From Burkholderia cepacia (GTDB lineage Bacteria > Pseudomonadota > Gammaproteobacteria > Burkholderiales > Burkholderiaceae), in assembly GCF_001718835.1 (NCBI RefSeq), contig NZ_CP013443.1:1488001-1552000 (forward strand): a stretch of 64,000 nucleotides of DNA, written 5' to 3'. Positions 1 through 8,571 of the stretch are shown one piece after another (the stretch's first letter is position 1; every line of letters starts with the position of its first letter). Below the pieces are notes generated by a model that saw only the letters and a program-made list of their open reading frames with translations, was not told the origin of the DNA and did no database searches. Position numbers and translations under genes: made by a program.

Positions 1-134
1 ACCAGACGGGCGCCGCGCATTTCATGGCGCTCAACAGCTTTTTCGAGCATCTCGGGCTGATCGCGGCACTCGTGCTCGCGACGCTGCTCGCCGATGCGAC
101 GTATCCGGCCGGCAACGGCCGGACCACTCGATGA
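1..134 (+). CDS. C-terminal end of a membrane protein (partial)
   Basis: An open frame beginning at base 3 runs in from the left edge and stops at TGA 132-134. The last 43 residues hold one hydrophobic helix (GLIAALVLATLLAD) preceded by HFMALNSFFEH and followed by a short polar tail. This resembles the end of DoxX-like small membrane proteins, but too little is present to assign a family. It lies 25 bases upstream of the VOC gene on the same strand, so it may be the first gene of that operon. Confidence 0.5.
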   Translation, partial: QTGAAHFMALNSFFEHLGLIAALVLATLLADATYPAGNGRTTR

Positions 135-159
135 CGATCAACAACAAGGACATCCAGTC

Positions 160-1077
160 ATGAAAACGATTCGTTCCGTGTTGCTCGCCGCGCTGATCGC
201 GGGCGGCCTCGCCGTCGCGGCCGTCGCGTTCGCGCAGACACCGGCCACGAAGGCCGTCGCGACGCCGGCCGTCGCGGTCGGGCCGCAATACGACACGACG
301 CACGTGTACGTGGCGCCGGAGGATTTCGATCGCTTCACCGACAGCTTCGTCGCGACGTTCGGCGGCAGCAAGTCGAAGCAGGGCGTGTTCCAGGTCACGC
401 CGACCCCGAGCCAGACGATGTCGCAGCTCGTGTTCACGCCGGCCGGCACGATCTCCGTGTTCGGCTTCAAGACGCCGACGCCCTGGCCGTTCGGCGCGGA
501 GCGCACGGGGTATCTCGTCACTGACCTCGACGTCGCCGTGAAGTCGGCGCGCGAGCACGGCGCGGAAGTGATCGTCGACACGTTCCCCGATCCGATCGGC
601 CGCGACGCGATCGTCAGCTGGCCGGGCGGCGTGAAGATGCAGCTCTACTGGCACACGCAGGCGCCGAAATACGACGCACTGCAGACGATCCCCGAGAATC
701 GCGTGTACGTGTCGCCGGAAAGTGCCGACAAACTGGTGCGCGACTTCGTCGCGTTCTCGCACGGCAAGATCGTGTCCGATGTGCACAATGCGCCGGGCGT
801 CGAGATCGGCCGTCCGAACGACACCTATCGCCGCATTCGCATCACGTCGGGCTTCGGCAAGATGACCGTGCTCGTGACGGACGGCCACCTGCCTTATCCG
901 TACGGGCGCGAAACGACGGGCTACGAGGTGTCCGACCTGGCCGCGACGCTGAAGAAGGCGCAGGCCGCGGGCGTGACCGTACTCGTGCCGCCGTACGCGG
1001 CGGACGGGCGCGACGCGGCGCTGGTCCGGTTCCCGGGCGGCTATGTCGCCGAGATCCACGCGGGCGCGGCGCGATGA
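160..1077 (+). CDS. Exported tandem VOC (glyoxalase-like) protein
   Basis: 305 residues. The ATG at 160 has AAGGA about 10 bases upstream and opens a clear Sec signal peptide (hydrophobic LLAALIAGGLAVAAVAFAQ, cleavage near residue 27). The mature part is two copies of a glyoxalase/VOC-like unit, about residues 40-165 and 175-300. Each begins with an (H/R)VYV(A/S)PE segment and ends with a WPGG- or FPGG-type strand, and each contains P(F/Y)GxExTGY. VOC folds bind metals and small molecules in lyases, dioxygenases and resistance proteins; the substrate cannot be read here. The gene overlaps the next by 4 bases (ATGA), so it is translationally coupled to a DUF1275 protein and a porin. Confidence 0.8.
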   Translation: MKTIRSVLLAALIAGGLAVAAVAFAQTPATKAVATPAVAVGPQYDTTHVYVAPEDFDRFTDSFVATFGGSKSKQGVFQVTPTPSQTMSQLVFTPAGTISVFGFKTPTPWPFGAERTGYLVTDLDVAVKSAREHGAEVIVDTFPDPIGRDAIVSWPGGVKMQLYWHTQAPKYDALQTIPENRVYVSPESADKLVRDFVAFSHGKIVSDVHNAPGVEIGRPNDTYRRIRITSGFGKMTVLVTDGHLPYPYGRETTGYEVSDLAATLKKAQAAGVTVLVPPYAADGRDAALVRFPGGYVAEIHAGAAR

Positions 1078-1769
1078 AGCACGAGGATACGATCCTTGCC
1101 GCGGTGGCCGGCTTCGTCGACACGCTGAGCTTCGTCGCGCTGTTCGGGCTGTTCACCGCGCACGTGACCGGCAACTTCGTGCTGATCGGCGCGGGGGCCG
1201 CGGGGTTCGGCCAGGGCATCCTGCTGAAGCTGAGCGTGTTCCCCGCGTTCGTGTGCGGTGTCGTCGCGAGCAGCCTGATCGCGCGATCGCTGTCCGCGCG
1301 GCCCGCGTGGCAGGGCACGCGGGCGCTGCATGCGGTCCAGGCCGTGCTGCTGCTCGGCTTCTGCGCGGCCGGCGTGTGGGCGTCGCCCGTCACGCAATCC
1401 GACAGCCTGCCGGTGCTGCTGGCCGGCGTCGTCGGCACGTTCGCGATGGGCATCCAGAACGCGCATCCGCGCGTGATCGCGCGCGCCGGCGTGCCGAACA
1501 CGGTGATGACCGGCAACGTCACGCAGGCGATTCTCGACGTCGTCGACCTGCTGTCCGCCGGCACGCCCGACAGCGTGCGCGCGGCGGCACGCGTGCGCTT
1601 CGCGAAGATGTGGCCGGCGATCGTCGCGTTTGCATTCGGTGCGGCATCCGGCGCGCTCGGCTTTCGCCATGCCGGGTTCTGGGCGCTGCTCGCGCCCGTC
1701 TGTGCGCTTGCGGTGCTGGCGCTGGGCGCGGCGCAATCGGCCGGCGCCATCACGCAGGAGCGAGCATGA
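1074..1769 (+). CDS. DUF1275 (YoaK-like) membrane protein
   Basis: 231 residues, strongly hydrophobic, with about six predicted membrane helices. The N-terminal pattern (DTILAAVAGFVDTLSF, then HVTGNFVLIG) and the internal MGIQNA...TVMTGNVTQ segment are hallmarks of the DUF1275/YoaK family of inner-membrane proteins, whose function is unknown. The start overlaps the VOC stop by 4 bases and the stop overlaps the porin start by 4 bases, so the three genes are read as one coupled unit. The family assignment is firm and the role is not known. Confidence 0.85.
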   Translation: MKHEDTILAAVAGFVDTLSFVALFGLFTAHVTGNFVLIGAGAAGFGQGILLKLSVFPAFVCGVVASSLIARSLSARPAWQGTRALHAVQAVLLLGFCAAGVWASPVTQSDSLPVLLAGVVGTFAMGIQNAHPRVIARAGVPNTVMTGNVTQAILDVVDLLSAGTPDSVRAAARVRFAKMWPAIVAFAFGAASGALGFRHAGFWALLAPVCALAVLALGAAQSAGAITQERA

Positions 1770-3238
1770 ACGGGCGGCGGGAACGGAAGCATCACGGCCG
1801 CCGTTTCGATCGTGCGGCCCGCGCGTCGCTCGTCGCGGCGCTGCTGCTCGCGGGGGGCGACGCTGCGTTCGCGGAAGCGGCGCCGGCATTGGCACCGGCC
1901 GCGGACGGCACCGCATCGACATGCACGGCCAAGCGGCCGACCGTGCTGTTCAACCGCTGGCAGGAGGACTGGTCGGTGCTCGCGAATCCGTGCGTGCCGC
2001 GCGCGCCGCTCGACGGCTTGAAGTACATTTCGCTCGGCAACGATCCGGCTTCCTATGTGTCGCTCGGCGTGAACCTGCGCGAGCGCCTCGAGACCAACGA
2101 CGCGCCGCTGTTCGGCATCGGCTCCGCGCAATCGGATACGTACCTGATCCAGCGTGTCGAGGTGCATGCCGATGCGCATCTCGGCCAGCACTGGCAGTTC
2201 TTCGTGCAGTTGCAGGACGATCGCGCATTCGGCAAGAACACGATCTCGCCGGTCGACAGGAACCCGCTCGATCTCGAGCAGGCATTCGCGACCTACACGG
2301 GTGCGCTCGGCGGCGGCACGTTCAAGTTCCGCGTCGGCCGGCAGGAGATGGCGTTCGACCTGCAGCGTTTCATCGCCGCGCGGGACGGCCCGAACGTGCG
2401 GCAGGCGTTCGATGCGGTGTGGGCCGACTACGAGTACCGGAAGTGGCGCTTCATCGCGTATGCGACGCAGCCAGTGCAGAACCGCACCGCGTCCGCGTTC
2501 GACGACGTGTCGAACCGCGACCTCACGTTCAGCGGCGTGCGCTTCGAGCGGCAGTCGGTCGGGCCCGGCGACCTGTCGGGCTACTGGTCGCGCTACAACC
2601 GCAGCAGCGCGCGTTTCCTCGATGCGAGCGGCGCGGAGCATCGCGACGTATGGGACGTTCGCTACACGGGCACGCACGGGCGCTTCGACTGGGATCTCGA
2701 AACGATGCTGCAGACGGGCACGGTCGGCAACGCCACGATCGGCGCGTGGGCCGTCGGTTCGATCGCCGGCTATCGGCTCGATGCGCCGTGGTCGCCGCGC
2801 ATCGCGCTGCAGGTCGATGCGGCGTCGGGCGACCGGCATCCGCACGACGGCCGTGTCGAAACCTTCAATCCGCTGTTTCCGAACGGCTATTACTTCACGC
2901 TGGCCGGCTTCACCGGGTATTCGAACCTGATCCATGTGAAGCCGTCGGTGACGCTGAAGCCGTCGCCGAACCTGTCGCTGCTCGGGGCGCTCGGTTTCCA
3001 GTGGCGCGAGACGACCGGCGATGCGGTCTACCAGCAGGGCAACGCGGTGGTGCCGGGCACGGCAGGCAAGGGCGGGTTGTGGACGGGGATGTACGTGCAG
3101 CTGCGTGCCGACTGGACGATCGCCGCGAACCTGATCGGCGCGATCGAGGCCGTGCATTTCCAGGTCGGCGATGCGATCCGCCAGGCGGGCGGGCACAACG
3201 CGGACTACGTCGGTGTCGAGCTGAAGTATGGGTGGTAG
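1766..3238 (+). CDS. Alginate-export-type outer-membrane porin
   Basis: 490 residues. The chosen ATG at 1766 overlaps the preceding stop (ATGA). A basic N-terminus and hydrophobic stretch (ASLVAALLLAGGDAAFA) form a signal peptide ending near residue 36. The mature protein has alternating beta-strand character, Arg and aromatic residues such as VSLGVNLRERLE and KFRVGRQEMAF, and an aromatic C-terminus (VELKYGW) typical of beta-barrels. The RxRxE strand followed by a GRQE(M/L) segment is characteristic of the alginate-export (AlgE-like) porin family, whose members often carry substrates other than alginate. Coupling to a VOC protein and a DUF1275 protein suggests uptake or export of a small molecule; this is inference. 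Confidence 0.75.
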   Translation: MNGRRERKHHGRRFDRAARASLVAALLLAGGDAAFAEAAPALAPAADGTASTCTAKRPTVLFNRWQEDWSVLANPCVPRAPLDGLKYISLGNDPASYVSLGVNLRERLETNDAPLFGIGSAQSDTYLIQRVEVHADAHLGQHWQFFVQLQDDRAFGKNTISPVDRNPLDLEQAFATYTGALGGGTFKFRVGRQEMAFDLQRFIAARDGPNVRQAFDAVWADYEYRKWRFIAYATQPVQNRTASAFDDVSNRDLTFSGVRFERQSVGPGDLSGYWSRYNRSSARFLDASGAEHRDVWDVRYTGTHGRFDWDLETMLQTGTVGNATIGAWAVGSIAGYRLDAPWSPRIALQVDAASGDRHPHDGRVETFNPLFPNGYYFTLAGFTGYSNLIHVKPSVTLKPSPNLSLLGALGFQWRETTGDAVYQQGNAVVPGTAGKGGLWTGMYVQLRADWTIAANLIGAIEAVHFQVGDAIRQAGGHNADYVGVELKYGW

Positions 3239-3241
3239 GGC

Positions 3242-3547
3242 GTGTCCGCTGTCGAAGAGGCGCACGATGTGTGGTGTCGAATGAATGCGCATGTGCAGGT
3301 GCTTGAGCGTTCGGAGCGGCTGCTGGTCGTGCGCTGGGTCGAGCCGGGGCGTGCGCACTTCGGCGAGCAGCACTGGAAACCCGGGCGGGCGCGGCACCCG
3401 GGCGTTTGCGTGTTGTCGGGGGTGCAGATCGCGTACGGGGATGAGGTGTTCCGCCCGAGCGGACGGCCGACACCGCGAAATGCGCGCGCGATGATTCTGG
3501 CTGTCGCACTCGATGGTGCCGACCGCGCGCGCGGGAGCGGGGCGTGA
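3242..3547 (+). CDS. DUF3331-type small protein
   Basis: 101 residues from GTG 3242, or 88 from ATG 3282. The core (VVRWVEPGRAHFGEQ, then GVCVLSG...GDEVFRP...NARAMI) matches the short DUF3331 family found in Burkholderia: a WxxPGRxxYGEQ-like strand followed by a CxLSG turn. Function is unknown and no membrane segment or signal peptide is visible. It starts 3 bases after the porin stop, so it is probably co-transcribed, and it ends before a long GC-rich hairpin. Confidence 0.6.
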   Translation: MSAVEEAHDVWCRMNAHVQVLERSERLLVVRWVEPGRAHFGEQHWKPGRARHPGVCVLSGVQIAYGDEVFRPSGRPTPRNARAMILAVALDGADRARGSGA

Positions 3548-3585
3548 TTGCGCGCGCGGAGAATGCGATGATGGTTGCGGGAACG

Positions 3586-3616
3586 GAACCGGCCGGCGTG
3601 CGACGCCGGCCGGTTC
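3586..3616. terminator. Long GC-rich hairpin between convergent genes
   Basis: A perfect 14-base inverted repeat (GAACCGGCCGGCGT and its complement) with a 3-base loop lies between the ends of the convergent DUF3331 and phosphoesterase genes. There is no T-run, so it may terminate weakly or act as a 3'-end stabiliser for either transcript. Confidence 0.5.
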
Positions 3617-3620
3617 TCCG

Positions 3621-5207
3621 TTACAGGTTCGGCGACAGCGCGAGCGCATTCGTCAGATCACCCATCGGCTGTGCGCCGTTCGCCTTCAGCGCGTCGTCGC
3701 GCTGCTGCAGGCCCGCGAGGCGCGGCAGCGAGAAGCGGCGCGTGATGAAGCGCAGGATCGAGCCCGTGTCGTACTGCGTATGGTCGACGAAACCCTTCTT
3801 CGCATACGGCGACACGATCAGCGCCGGAATGCGGGTGCCCGGGCCCCAGCGGTCGGCATTCGGCGGCGTCGCGTGATCCCAGAAGCCGCCGTTTTCGTCG
3901 TACGTGACGACCACGACCATGTTCTTCCATTGCGGGCTCGCCTGCAGGTGCGCGATCACGTCGGCGATGTGCTGGTCGCCGGACGTGACGTCCGTGTAGC
4001 CCGGGTGCTCGTTCAGGTTGCCTTGCGGCTTGTAGAACGTGACCTGCGGCAGCGTGCCCGCATCGATCGCCTTGATGAACTCGGCGCCGTTCGCGCCGCC
4101 GTCGAGCAGGTGCTGCGCACGGCTCGCGGTGCCGGGCGCCTGGTTCGCGAAGTAGTTGAACGGCTGGTGGTGCGGCTGGAAGTTCGGCGTCGACAGGTCG
4201 GCGCCGTAGATCACGTTCGACGTGCCGTTCTGGCTCGCCTGCAGCGCCTGGCCCCACGCGCCGGAATACCACGCCCACGACACGCCCGCGTTGGTCATCA
4301 GGTCGCCGATGTTGGTCGCCGTCTGCGGCGGCATCGTCGACGGATTGGCCGGGTCGGCGAGCAGCGGGTCGCCGCCCGTGGCCGCCTTGTTGCCGCTCGG
4401 CTGATACGCCGGCTGCATCGTGTTGATGCCGTAGAAGTCGGGCGTCAGCGCGCCGTCGTTGACGAACTTCGGCGGGCCGCTCAGCGCGGAAGCCGGCGAG
4501 TTCGTCGCGACCTTCAGCGACTTGCCGTCGGCGTTCAGCACGGCGATCTTGCCGGCCGCCGGGCTCTTGTCGGCGTTCGGGTAGTACGGTGCGCACGCGC
4601 AGATCAGGTACTGGTGGTTCAGGAACGAACCGCCGAACGCACCCATGAAGAAGTTGTCCGCGAGCACGTACTGCTGCGCGATCTTCCACAGCGGCAGCTT
4701 CGACGGATCGGCCGTGTAGTGGCCCATCGTCAGGCCGCCCGCGTCGGTCCATGCGGCGTACATGTCGTTCTTGCCGCCGTTGATCTGCATCTGGTCCTGG
4801 TAGAAGCGGTGCACGATGTCGCGCGTCGCGATGCTCATCGACTGGTTGAAGCCTTTCGGATCGTCGATCGCGAACGGCGCGTTCGGCAGGTTCGCCGTCA
4901 TCGCCTCGGTCACCGCCGGCGTGATGCCGGTCGCGGTCAGGCCGCCCCAGATCTTCGGCAGCGTCGCCATCGTCGAGCCGTCGCGATCCTTCTGCACCGA
5001 GTTCGCGGCCGTCGCGTTCTGCAGGCCGTTCGCGCCCGGGAAGTTGCCGTACAGGTTGTCGAAGCTGCGGTTTTCCGCGTAGATCACGACGACGTTCTTG
5101 ACGGCCGACAGGCCCTGTTGCGTGACGTCGTCGCCGCCGCAGGCGGTCAGGCTGAGCGCGGCCGCGAGGGCGATCGGCGTGTAGCGAATCCAGGCGTGCT
5201 TCTTCAT
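3621..5207 (-). CDS. Lipoprotein phosphoesterase (AcpA/phospholipase C family)
   Basis: 528 residues from the ATG at 5207. The N-terminus is a lipoprotein signal (LAAALSLTAC, Cys near residue 23). The conserved phosphoesterase-family motifs are present: VVVIYAENRSFDNLYG near residue 40 (metal and nucleophile region), NEHPGYTDVTSGDQHI in the C-terminal half, and VTYDENGGFWDH with AKKGFVDHTQYDTGSIL near the end. Family members are phospholipase C and AcpA-type acid phosphatases that act outside the cytoplasm. Two upstream in-frame starts (up to 5303) were rejected because they would bury the signal peptide. It is divergent from a di-heme peroxidase gene with a 223-base gap between them. The substrate is uncertain. 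Confidence 0.85.
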   Translation of the reverse strand: MKKHAWIRYTPIALAAALSLTACGGDDVTQQGLSAVKNVVVIYAENRSFDNLYGNFPGANGLQNATAANSVQKDRDGSTMATLPKIWGGLTATGITPAVTEAMTANLPNAPFAIDDPKGFNQSMSIATRDIVHRFYQDQMQINGGKNDMYAAWTDAGGLTMGHYTADPSKLPLWKIAQQYVLADNFFMGAFGGSFLNHQYLICACAPYYPNADKSPAAGKIAVLNADGKSLKVATNSPASALSGPPKFVNDGALTPDFYGINTMQPAYQPSGNKAATGGDPLLADPANPSTMPPQTATNIGDLMTNAGVSWAWYSGAWGQALQASQNGTSNVIYGADLSTPNFQPHHQPFNYFANQAPGTASRAQHLLDGGANGAEFIKAIDAGTLPQVTFYKPQGNLNEHPGYTDVTSGDQHIADVIAHLQASPQWKNMVVVVTYDENGGFWDHATPPNADRWGPGTRIPALIVSPYAKKGFVDHTQYDTGSILRFITRRFSLPRLAGLQQRDDALKANGAQPMGDLTNALALSPNL

Positions 5208-5430
5208 GCGATGTTCTCTCTCTTTCGTCGTTGGTCGCGTGTGGGAACCGGGTTGTATTGGAGCCGGCGCGAAAGGCGCAGGGCGCCGACCGGCTGCGCG
5301 CATTATCTGGAACCGATTTGACAGCCGGGTGTAGGGACGCTTTCAATTGACTGTCGGTTGAACGTCATCCAACGGTCACGGAACTGACATAAGCTCCGGC
5401 CGATTGTCCACCGCTACCAGAACAACGACG

Positions 5431-6771
5431 ATGCACAGCAATCCGACCTCCTTCGCGTCCGCGCGATCGCTGATCCCGGCCGCGGCGACGCTCGCGATGG
5501 TCGGCGCGCTCGCGGCGCTCGCCGGTTGCGATGCAAGGCCCGGCGCGAGCGTGCCGGGCGCGCCCGTCGTGCCGGCCGCGCAGGCCGTGCCCGCGGTCGC
5601 GCCGGCCAGCCAGCCGCAGACGCGCGCGCAGGTGTTCGAGGGCGTCAAGCAGATGACGGCGCTCGGCAAGCAGCTGTTCTTCGATCCGTCGCTGTCCGGG
5701 TCCGGCAAGCTCGCGTGCGCGTCGTGCCATAGCGCCGAGCATGCGTTCGGGCCGCCGAACGCGCTGTCGGTGCAGCTGGGCGGCGACGATATGCACCGCG
5801 CCGGCTTTCGCGCGGTGCCGTCGCTGAAGTACCTGCGCGGCATCCCGCCGTTCAGCGAGCACTTCCACGATTCGCCGGACGAAGGGGACGAAAGCATCGA
5901 CGCGGGTCCGACCGGCGGCCTGACCTGGGACGGCCGCGTCGACACGCGCGATGCGCAGGCGCGCATTCCGCTCACGTCGCCGTTCGAGATGAGCAGTTCG
6001 CCCGCGCGGGTCGCGAAGGCGGTGCGCGCCGCACCGTATGCCGACGCGTTCCGCAAGGCGTTCGGCGACCGGGTGCTCGGCGACGACCAGGCGACGTTCG
6101 ATGCGGTGCTGCGCGCGCTCGACGCATTCCAGCAGCAGCCGGCGCTGTTCGATCCGTACACGAGCAAATACGACGCGTATCTGGCCGGCCACGCGCAGCT
6201 CACGCCCGCGGAGTTGCACGGGCTGCAGCTGTTCAACGACGAAAAGAAGGGCAACTGCGCGAGCTGCCATATCAGCCAGCGCACGCTCGAAGGCGGCCCG
6301 CCGCAGTTCAGCGATTTCGGGCTGATCGCGATCGCGGTGCCGCGCAATCGCGCGCTGCCCGTCAATCGCGACCCGCGCTTTTACGACCTCGGCGCGTGCG
6401 GCCCCGAGCGCACCGACCTGAAGGGCCGCGACGAATTCTGCGGGCTGTTCCGCACGCCGTCGCTGCGCAACGTCGCGCTGCGCAAGACGTTCTTCCACAA
6501 CGGCGTGTACCACACGCTCGAGGACGTGATGCGCTTCTACGTCGAGCGCGACATCCATCCGGAGAAGTTCTATCCGGTCGTGCACGGCAAGGTGCAGATC
6601 TACGACGATCTGCCGAAACGCTACTGGCCGAACATCAACCGCGAGGCGCCGTTCGACCGCAAGCGCGGCGAGCAGCCGGCGTTGAACGCGGCCGAGATCA
6701 AGGACGTGATCGCCTTCCTCGGCACGCTGACCGACGGCTATCAGGCCGCGGCGACGCAGGCGAGCCGCTGA
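5431..6771 (+). CDS. Di-heme cytochrome c peroxidase / MauG-family lipoprotein
   Basis: 446 residues from ATG 5431; an in-frame TTG at 5404 is less likely. A lipoprotein-like signal (AALAGC) precedes two CASCH heme-binding motifs, one in GKLACASCHSAEHAFG near residue 100 and one in GNCASCHISQRT near residue 275. The spacing and the C-terminal block (FRTPSLRNVALR, FFHNGVYHTLEDVMRFY) are those of bacterial di-heme peroxidases and MauG-like enzymes, which reduce H2O2 or oxidise protein side chains in the periplasm. No mau cluster is present, so a peroxidase-like role is the simplest reading. Its left neighbour, a phosphoesterase, is divergent. Confidence 0.85.
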   Translation: MHSNPTSFASARSLIPAAATLAMVGALAALAGCDARPGASVPGAPVVPAAQAVPAVAPASQPQTRAQVFEGVKQMTALGKQLFFDPSLSGSGKLACASCHSAEHAFGPPNALSVQLGGDDMHRAGFRAVPSLKYLRGIPPFSEHFHDSPDEGDESIDAGPTGGLTWDGRVDTRDAQARIPLTSPFEMSSSPARVAKAVRAAPYADAFRKAFGDRVLGDDQATFDAVLRALDAFQQQPALFDPYTSKYDAYLAGHAQLTPAELHGLQLFNDEKKGNCASCHISQRTLEGGPPQFSDFGLIAIAVPRNRALPVNRDPRFYDLGACGPERTDLKGRDEFCGLFRTPSLRNVALRKTFFHNGVYHTLEDVMRFYVERDIHPEKFYPVVHGKVQIYDDLPKRYWPNINREAPFDRKRGEQPALNAAEIKDVIAFLGTLTDGYQAAATQASR

Positions 6772-6872
6772 GCGGCGCGTCCGGCGGGGCGCGCATGCTA
6801 TCCTCGCTCGCTGACGCGCGGGGCGGCGAGGGTCGCGCCGCGCGGTTCGATCGAACATCCAAGGAGAACAAC

Positions 6873-7259
6873 ATGTCGATGCGTGCATCCCTTTCCGTCG
6901 TCACGCGCGTGCTGGCCGGCGCCGCGTGTGTCGCCGCCGCGCTGCCGGCGCACGCGCAAAGCAATCTCGGTTTCCTGAACGACACGCCGCTCAGCTACTT
7001 CAGCAAGGCGGACGCCGCGTCGCTGACGAAGGCCGTGCAGCAGGCCCGCGACGAAGGCAAGGACGGCGAGACCACGACGTGGCAGAGCAGCGGCCGCGGC
7101 ACGCAGATCGATGCGAAGCTCACGCCGACCACGACCGAAACGGACGGCAAGACCTGCCGTGAAATCGCCACCGACATCACCGCGAAGGGCCAGACGATGA
7201 CGCTCAAGCCCGTCTATTGCAAGACCGACGCGGGCAAGTGGCAGTTGCAGAAGCGCTGA
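6873..7259 (+). CDS. Small exported protein, 17-kDa surface-antigen-like C-terminus
   Basis: 128 residues. ATG 6873 follows AAGGAGAA with good spacing. A Sec signal (hydrophobic run ending in PAHAQ near residue 28) is followed by an acidic, Thr-rich mature part with ETTTWQSSGRGT and TDGKTCREIATDI. That order (W-x-n-G, then TCRE) resembles the C-terminal domain of the RT0821/17-kDa surface antigen family. Two cysteines could form a disulfide. It is followed at 37 bases by a Nudix gene. Function is unknown. Confidence 0.65.
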   Translation: MSMRASLSVVTRVLAGAACVAAALPAHAQSNLGFLNDTPLSYFSKADAASLTKAVQQARDEGKDGETTTWQSSGRGTQIDAKLTPTTTETDGKTCREIATDITAKGQTMTLKPVYCKTDAGKWQLQKR

Positions 7260-7296
7260 GCACGCGCGCGATGAAGCGGGCGACGCGCCGCGCACG

Positions 7297-7740
7297 GTGT
7301 CGTGCGGCGTCGTGATCCTCGATGCGGCCGGCCGCGTGTTCCTCGCGCACGCGACGGACACCACGCACTGGGACATCCCGAAGGGGCAGGGCGAGCCGGG
7401 CGAATCGCCGGCCGACGCCGCGCTGCGCGAACTGCTCGAGGAAACCGGCATCGCGTTGGCGCCGGCCCGGTTGCTCGACCTCGGCCGCTTTGCGTACCGG
7501 CACGACAAGGATCTGCACCTGTTCGCGGTGCGCGTCGCCGACGACGAGCTGGACCTGGCCCGCTGCGTGTGCACGTCGCTGTTTCCGAGCCGCCGCGACG
7601 GCTCGATGATTCCCGAGATGGATGCGTATCGCTGGACCGTGCCGGCCGACGTCGACGCGTATGCGAGCCGCAGCCTCGCGCGGCTGTTCAGGACGACGCT
7701 GTCGCTCGCGGATTTGCACCGGCGCCTGCCGCGCGCGTGA
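7297..7740 (+). CDS. Nudix hydrolase
   Basis: 147 residues. A complete Nudix box spans residues 30-52 (G30, E36, R44-E45, E48-E49, G51), the catalytic and Mg-binding signature of enzymes that cleave nucleoside diphosphates linked to another group. The WDIPKG segment just before the box is typical of small MutT/Ap4A-type members. The GTG at 7297 is the only start in frame that keeps the first beta strand; the ATG at 7271 is out of frame and closes quickly. The substrate cannot be deduced. Confidence 0.8.
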   Translation: MSCGVVILDAAGRVFLAHATDTTHWDIPKGQGEPGESPADAALRELLEETGIALAPARLLDLGRFAYRHDKDLHLFAVRVADDELDLARCVCTSLFPSRRDGSMIPEMDAYRWTVPADVDAYASRSLARLFRTTLSLADLHRRLPRA

Positions 7741-8445
7741 GCGCGGGGCAATGCTTGCGCGGAAGGCATCTTTAAAGGCGTGCGCGACAAATGCATGGTG
7801 TGAATCGTAGAGGATACCGGTATTCTTTTATTAAAATAATTAATTTTAAAATGCTTGTTCGTATGGGGCATTAAAATCCATGTGAATAAAATTGCACGGC
7901 AATTCGCATCGTCGGAGGAGTTGCATGCGATTGCCGTTGGCGCACAGGGCAATGATCTGATTTCCATACGAATCGGTCGACTGTGCGCGAAGTCTCTGGG
8001 ATATCGAAAATTTCCCGGAAATCCGCGTACCAAAACATTTGTAATGTTCACATCGTACGGTGTGGTTCCGTGTTCGGTATGGCGTCGGTCGAATTCGGTC
8101 TTCGATTTATATTCGTCACGGGTTGAAATCCGTCAATTACTCGCCTAGGCTTATTCCAAAAAAAATGATAATGCCGCTCACCTCGTCGTGAGCTGAATGG
8201 GTGTCCGGGGGCGTGCAGTAAATCAAGACGAATCGGCGACCAAGGACACTTGCTTCCAGCAGAGACTTTCGACACTCCGTCAGTAGCGCCTTAGCGCGCC
8301 TTCGCCAGCGCATGCGTGCGGATTTACGCATGCGTTGCAAAACCGGCTCGTCTTTTCCTTATTGCGGACGCGCGTCGCCGTGCGCGTCGCGTGTGGGTGG
8401 CGGGTGAATCGACCCGCTGTGAAGTGGCAAATGAAGGAGGGGCTC
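7741..8445. other. AT-rich gap without a convincing gene
   Basis: About 700 bases lie between the Nudix stop and the small ORF at 8446. The segment from about 7800 to 8170 is strikingly AT-rich for this genome, including a run of A/T around 7825-7850 and an A-tract near 8158-8165. Open frames inside it have no recognisable motif, no good ribosome site and unfavourable codon use. A short hairpin (GCTCAC/GTGAGC, 6-base loop) lies near 8175-8192. It may be acquired DNA, decayed coding sequence or a regulatory region for the genes to its right. Confidence 0.5.
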
Positions 8446-8571
8446 ATGGACAAGCGCGAAAGGAAGTCGACCTTGCTTTTCAGCACGCTGCGACGATGGC
8501 GCATGCCCGTCGTGCGGCACCGGCGCAGTCTGAAACCGTTTCCTTTTCTCTTGAACGGAGACCCGTCATGA
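8446..8571 (+). CDS. Putative 41-residue leader ORF
   Basis: ATG 8446 lies 5 bases after a near-perfect Shine-Dalgarno (AAGGAGG at 8434-8440) and opens 41 codons that stop at TGA 8569-8571, overlapping the ATG of the exported protein at 8568. The peptide is very basic (RERK, RRWR, RHRR) with no signal peptide. The ribosome site and ATGA coupling suggest it is translated, perhaps to control the downstream gene. No homology is recognised, so its status as a functional protein is uncertain. Confidence 0.4.
   Translation: MDKRERKSTLLFSTLRRWRMPVVRHRRSLKPFPFLLNGDPS

Noticed and set aside
7855..8148. 97-codon frame in the AT-rich gap
   Set aside because: No ribosome site, no motif and irregular codon use; not supported as a gene.
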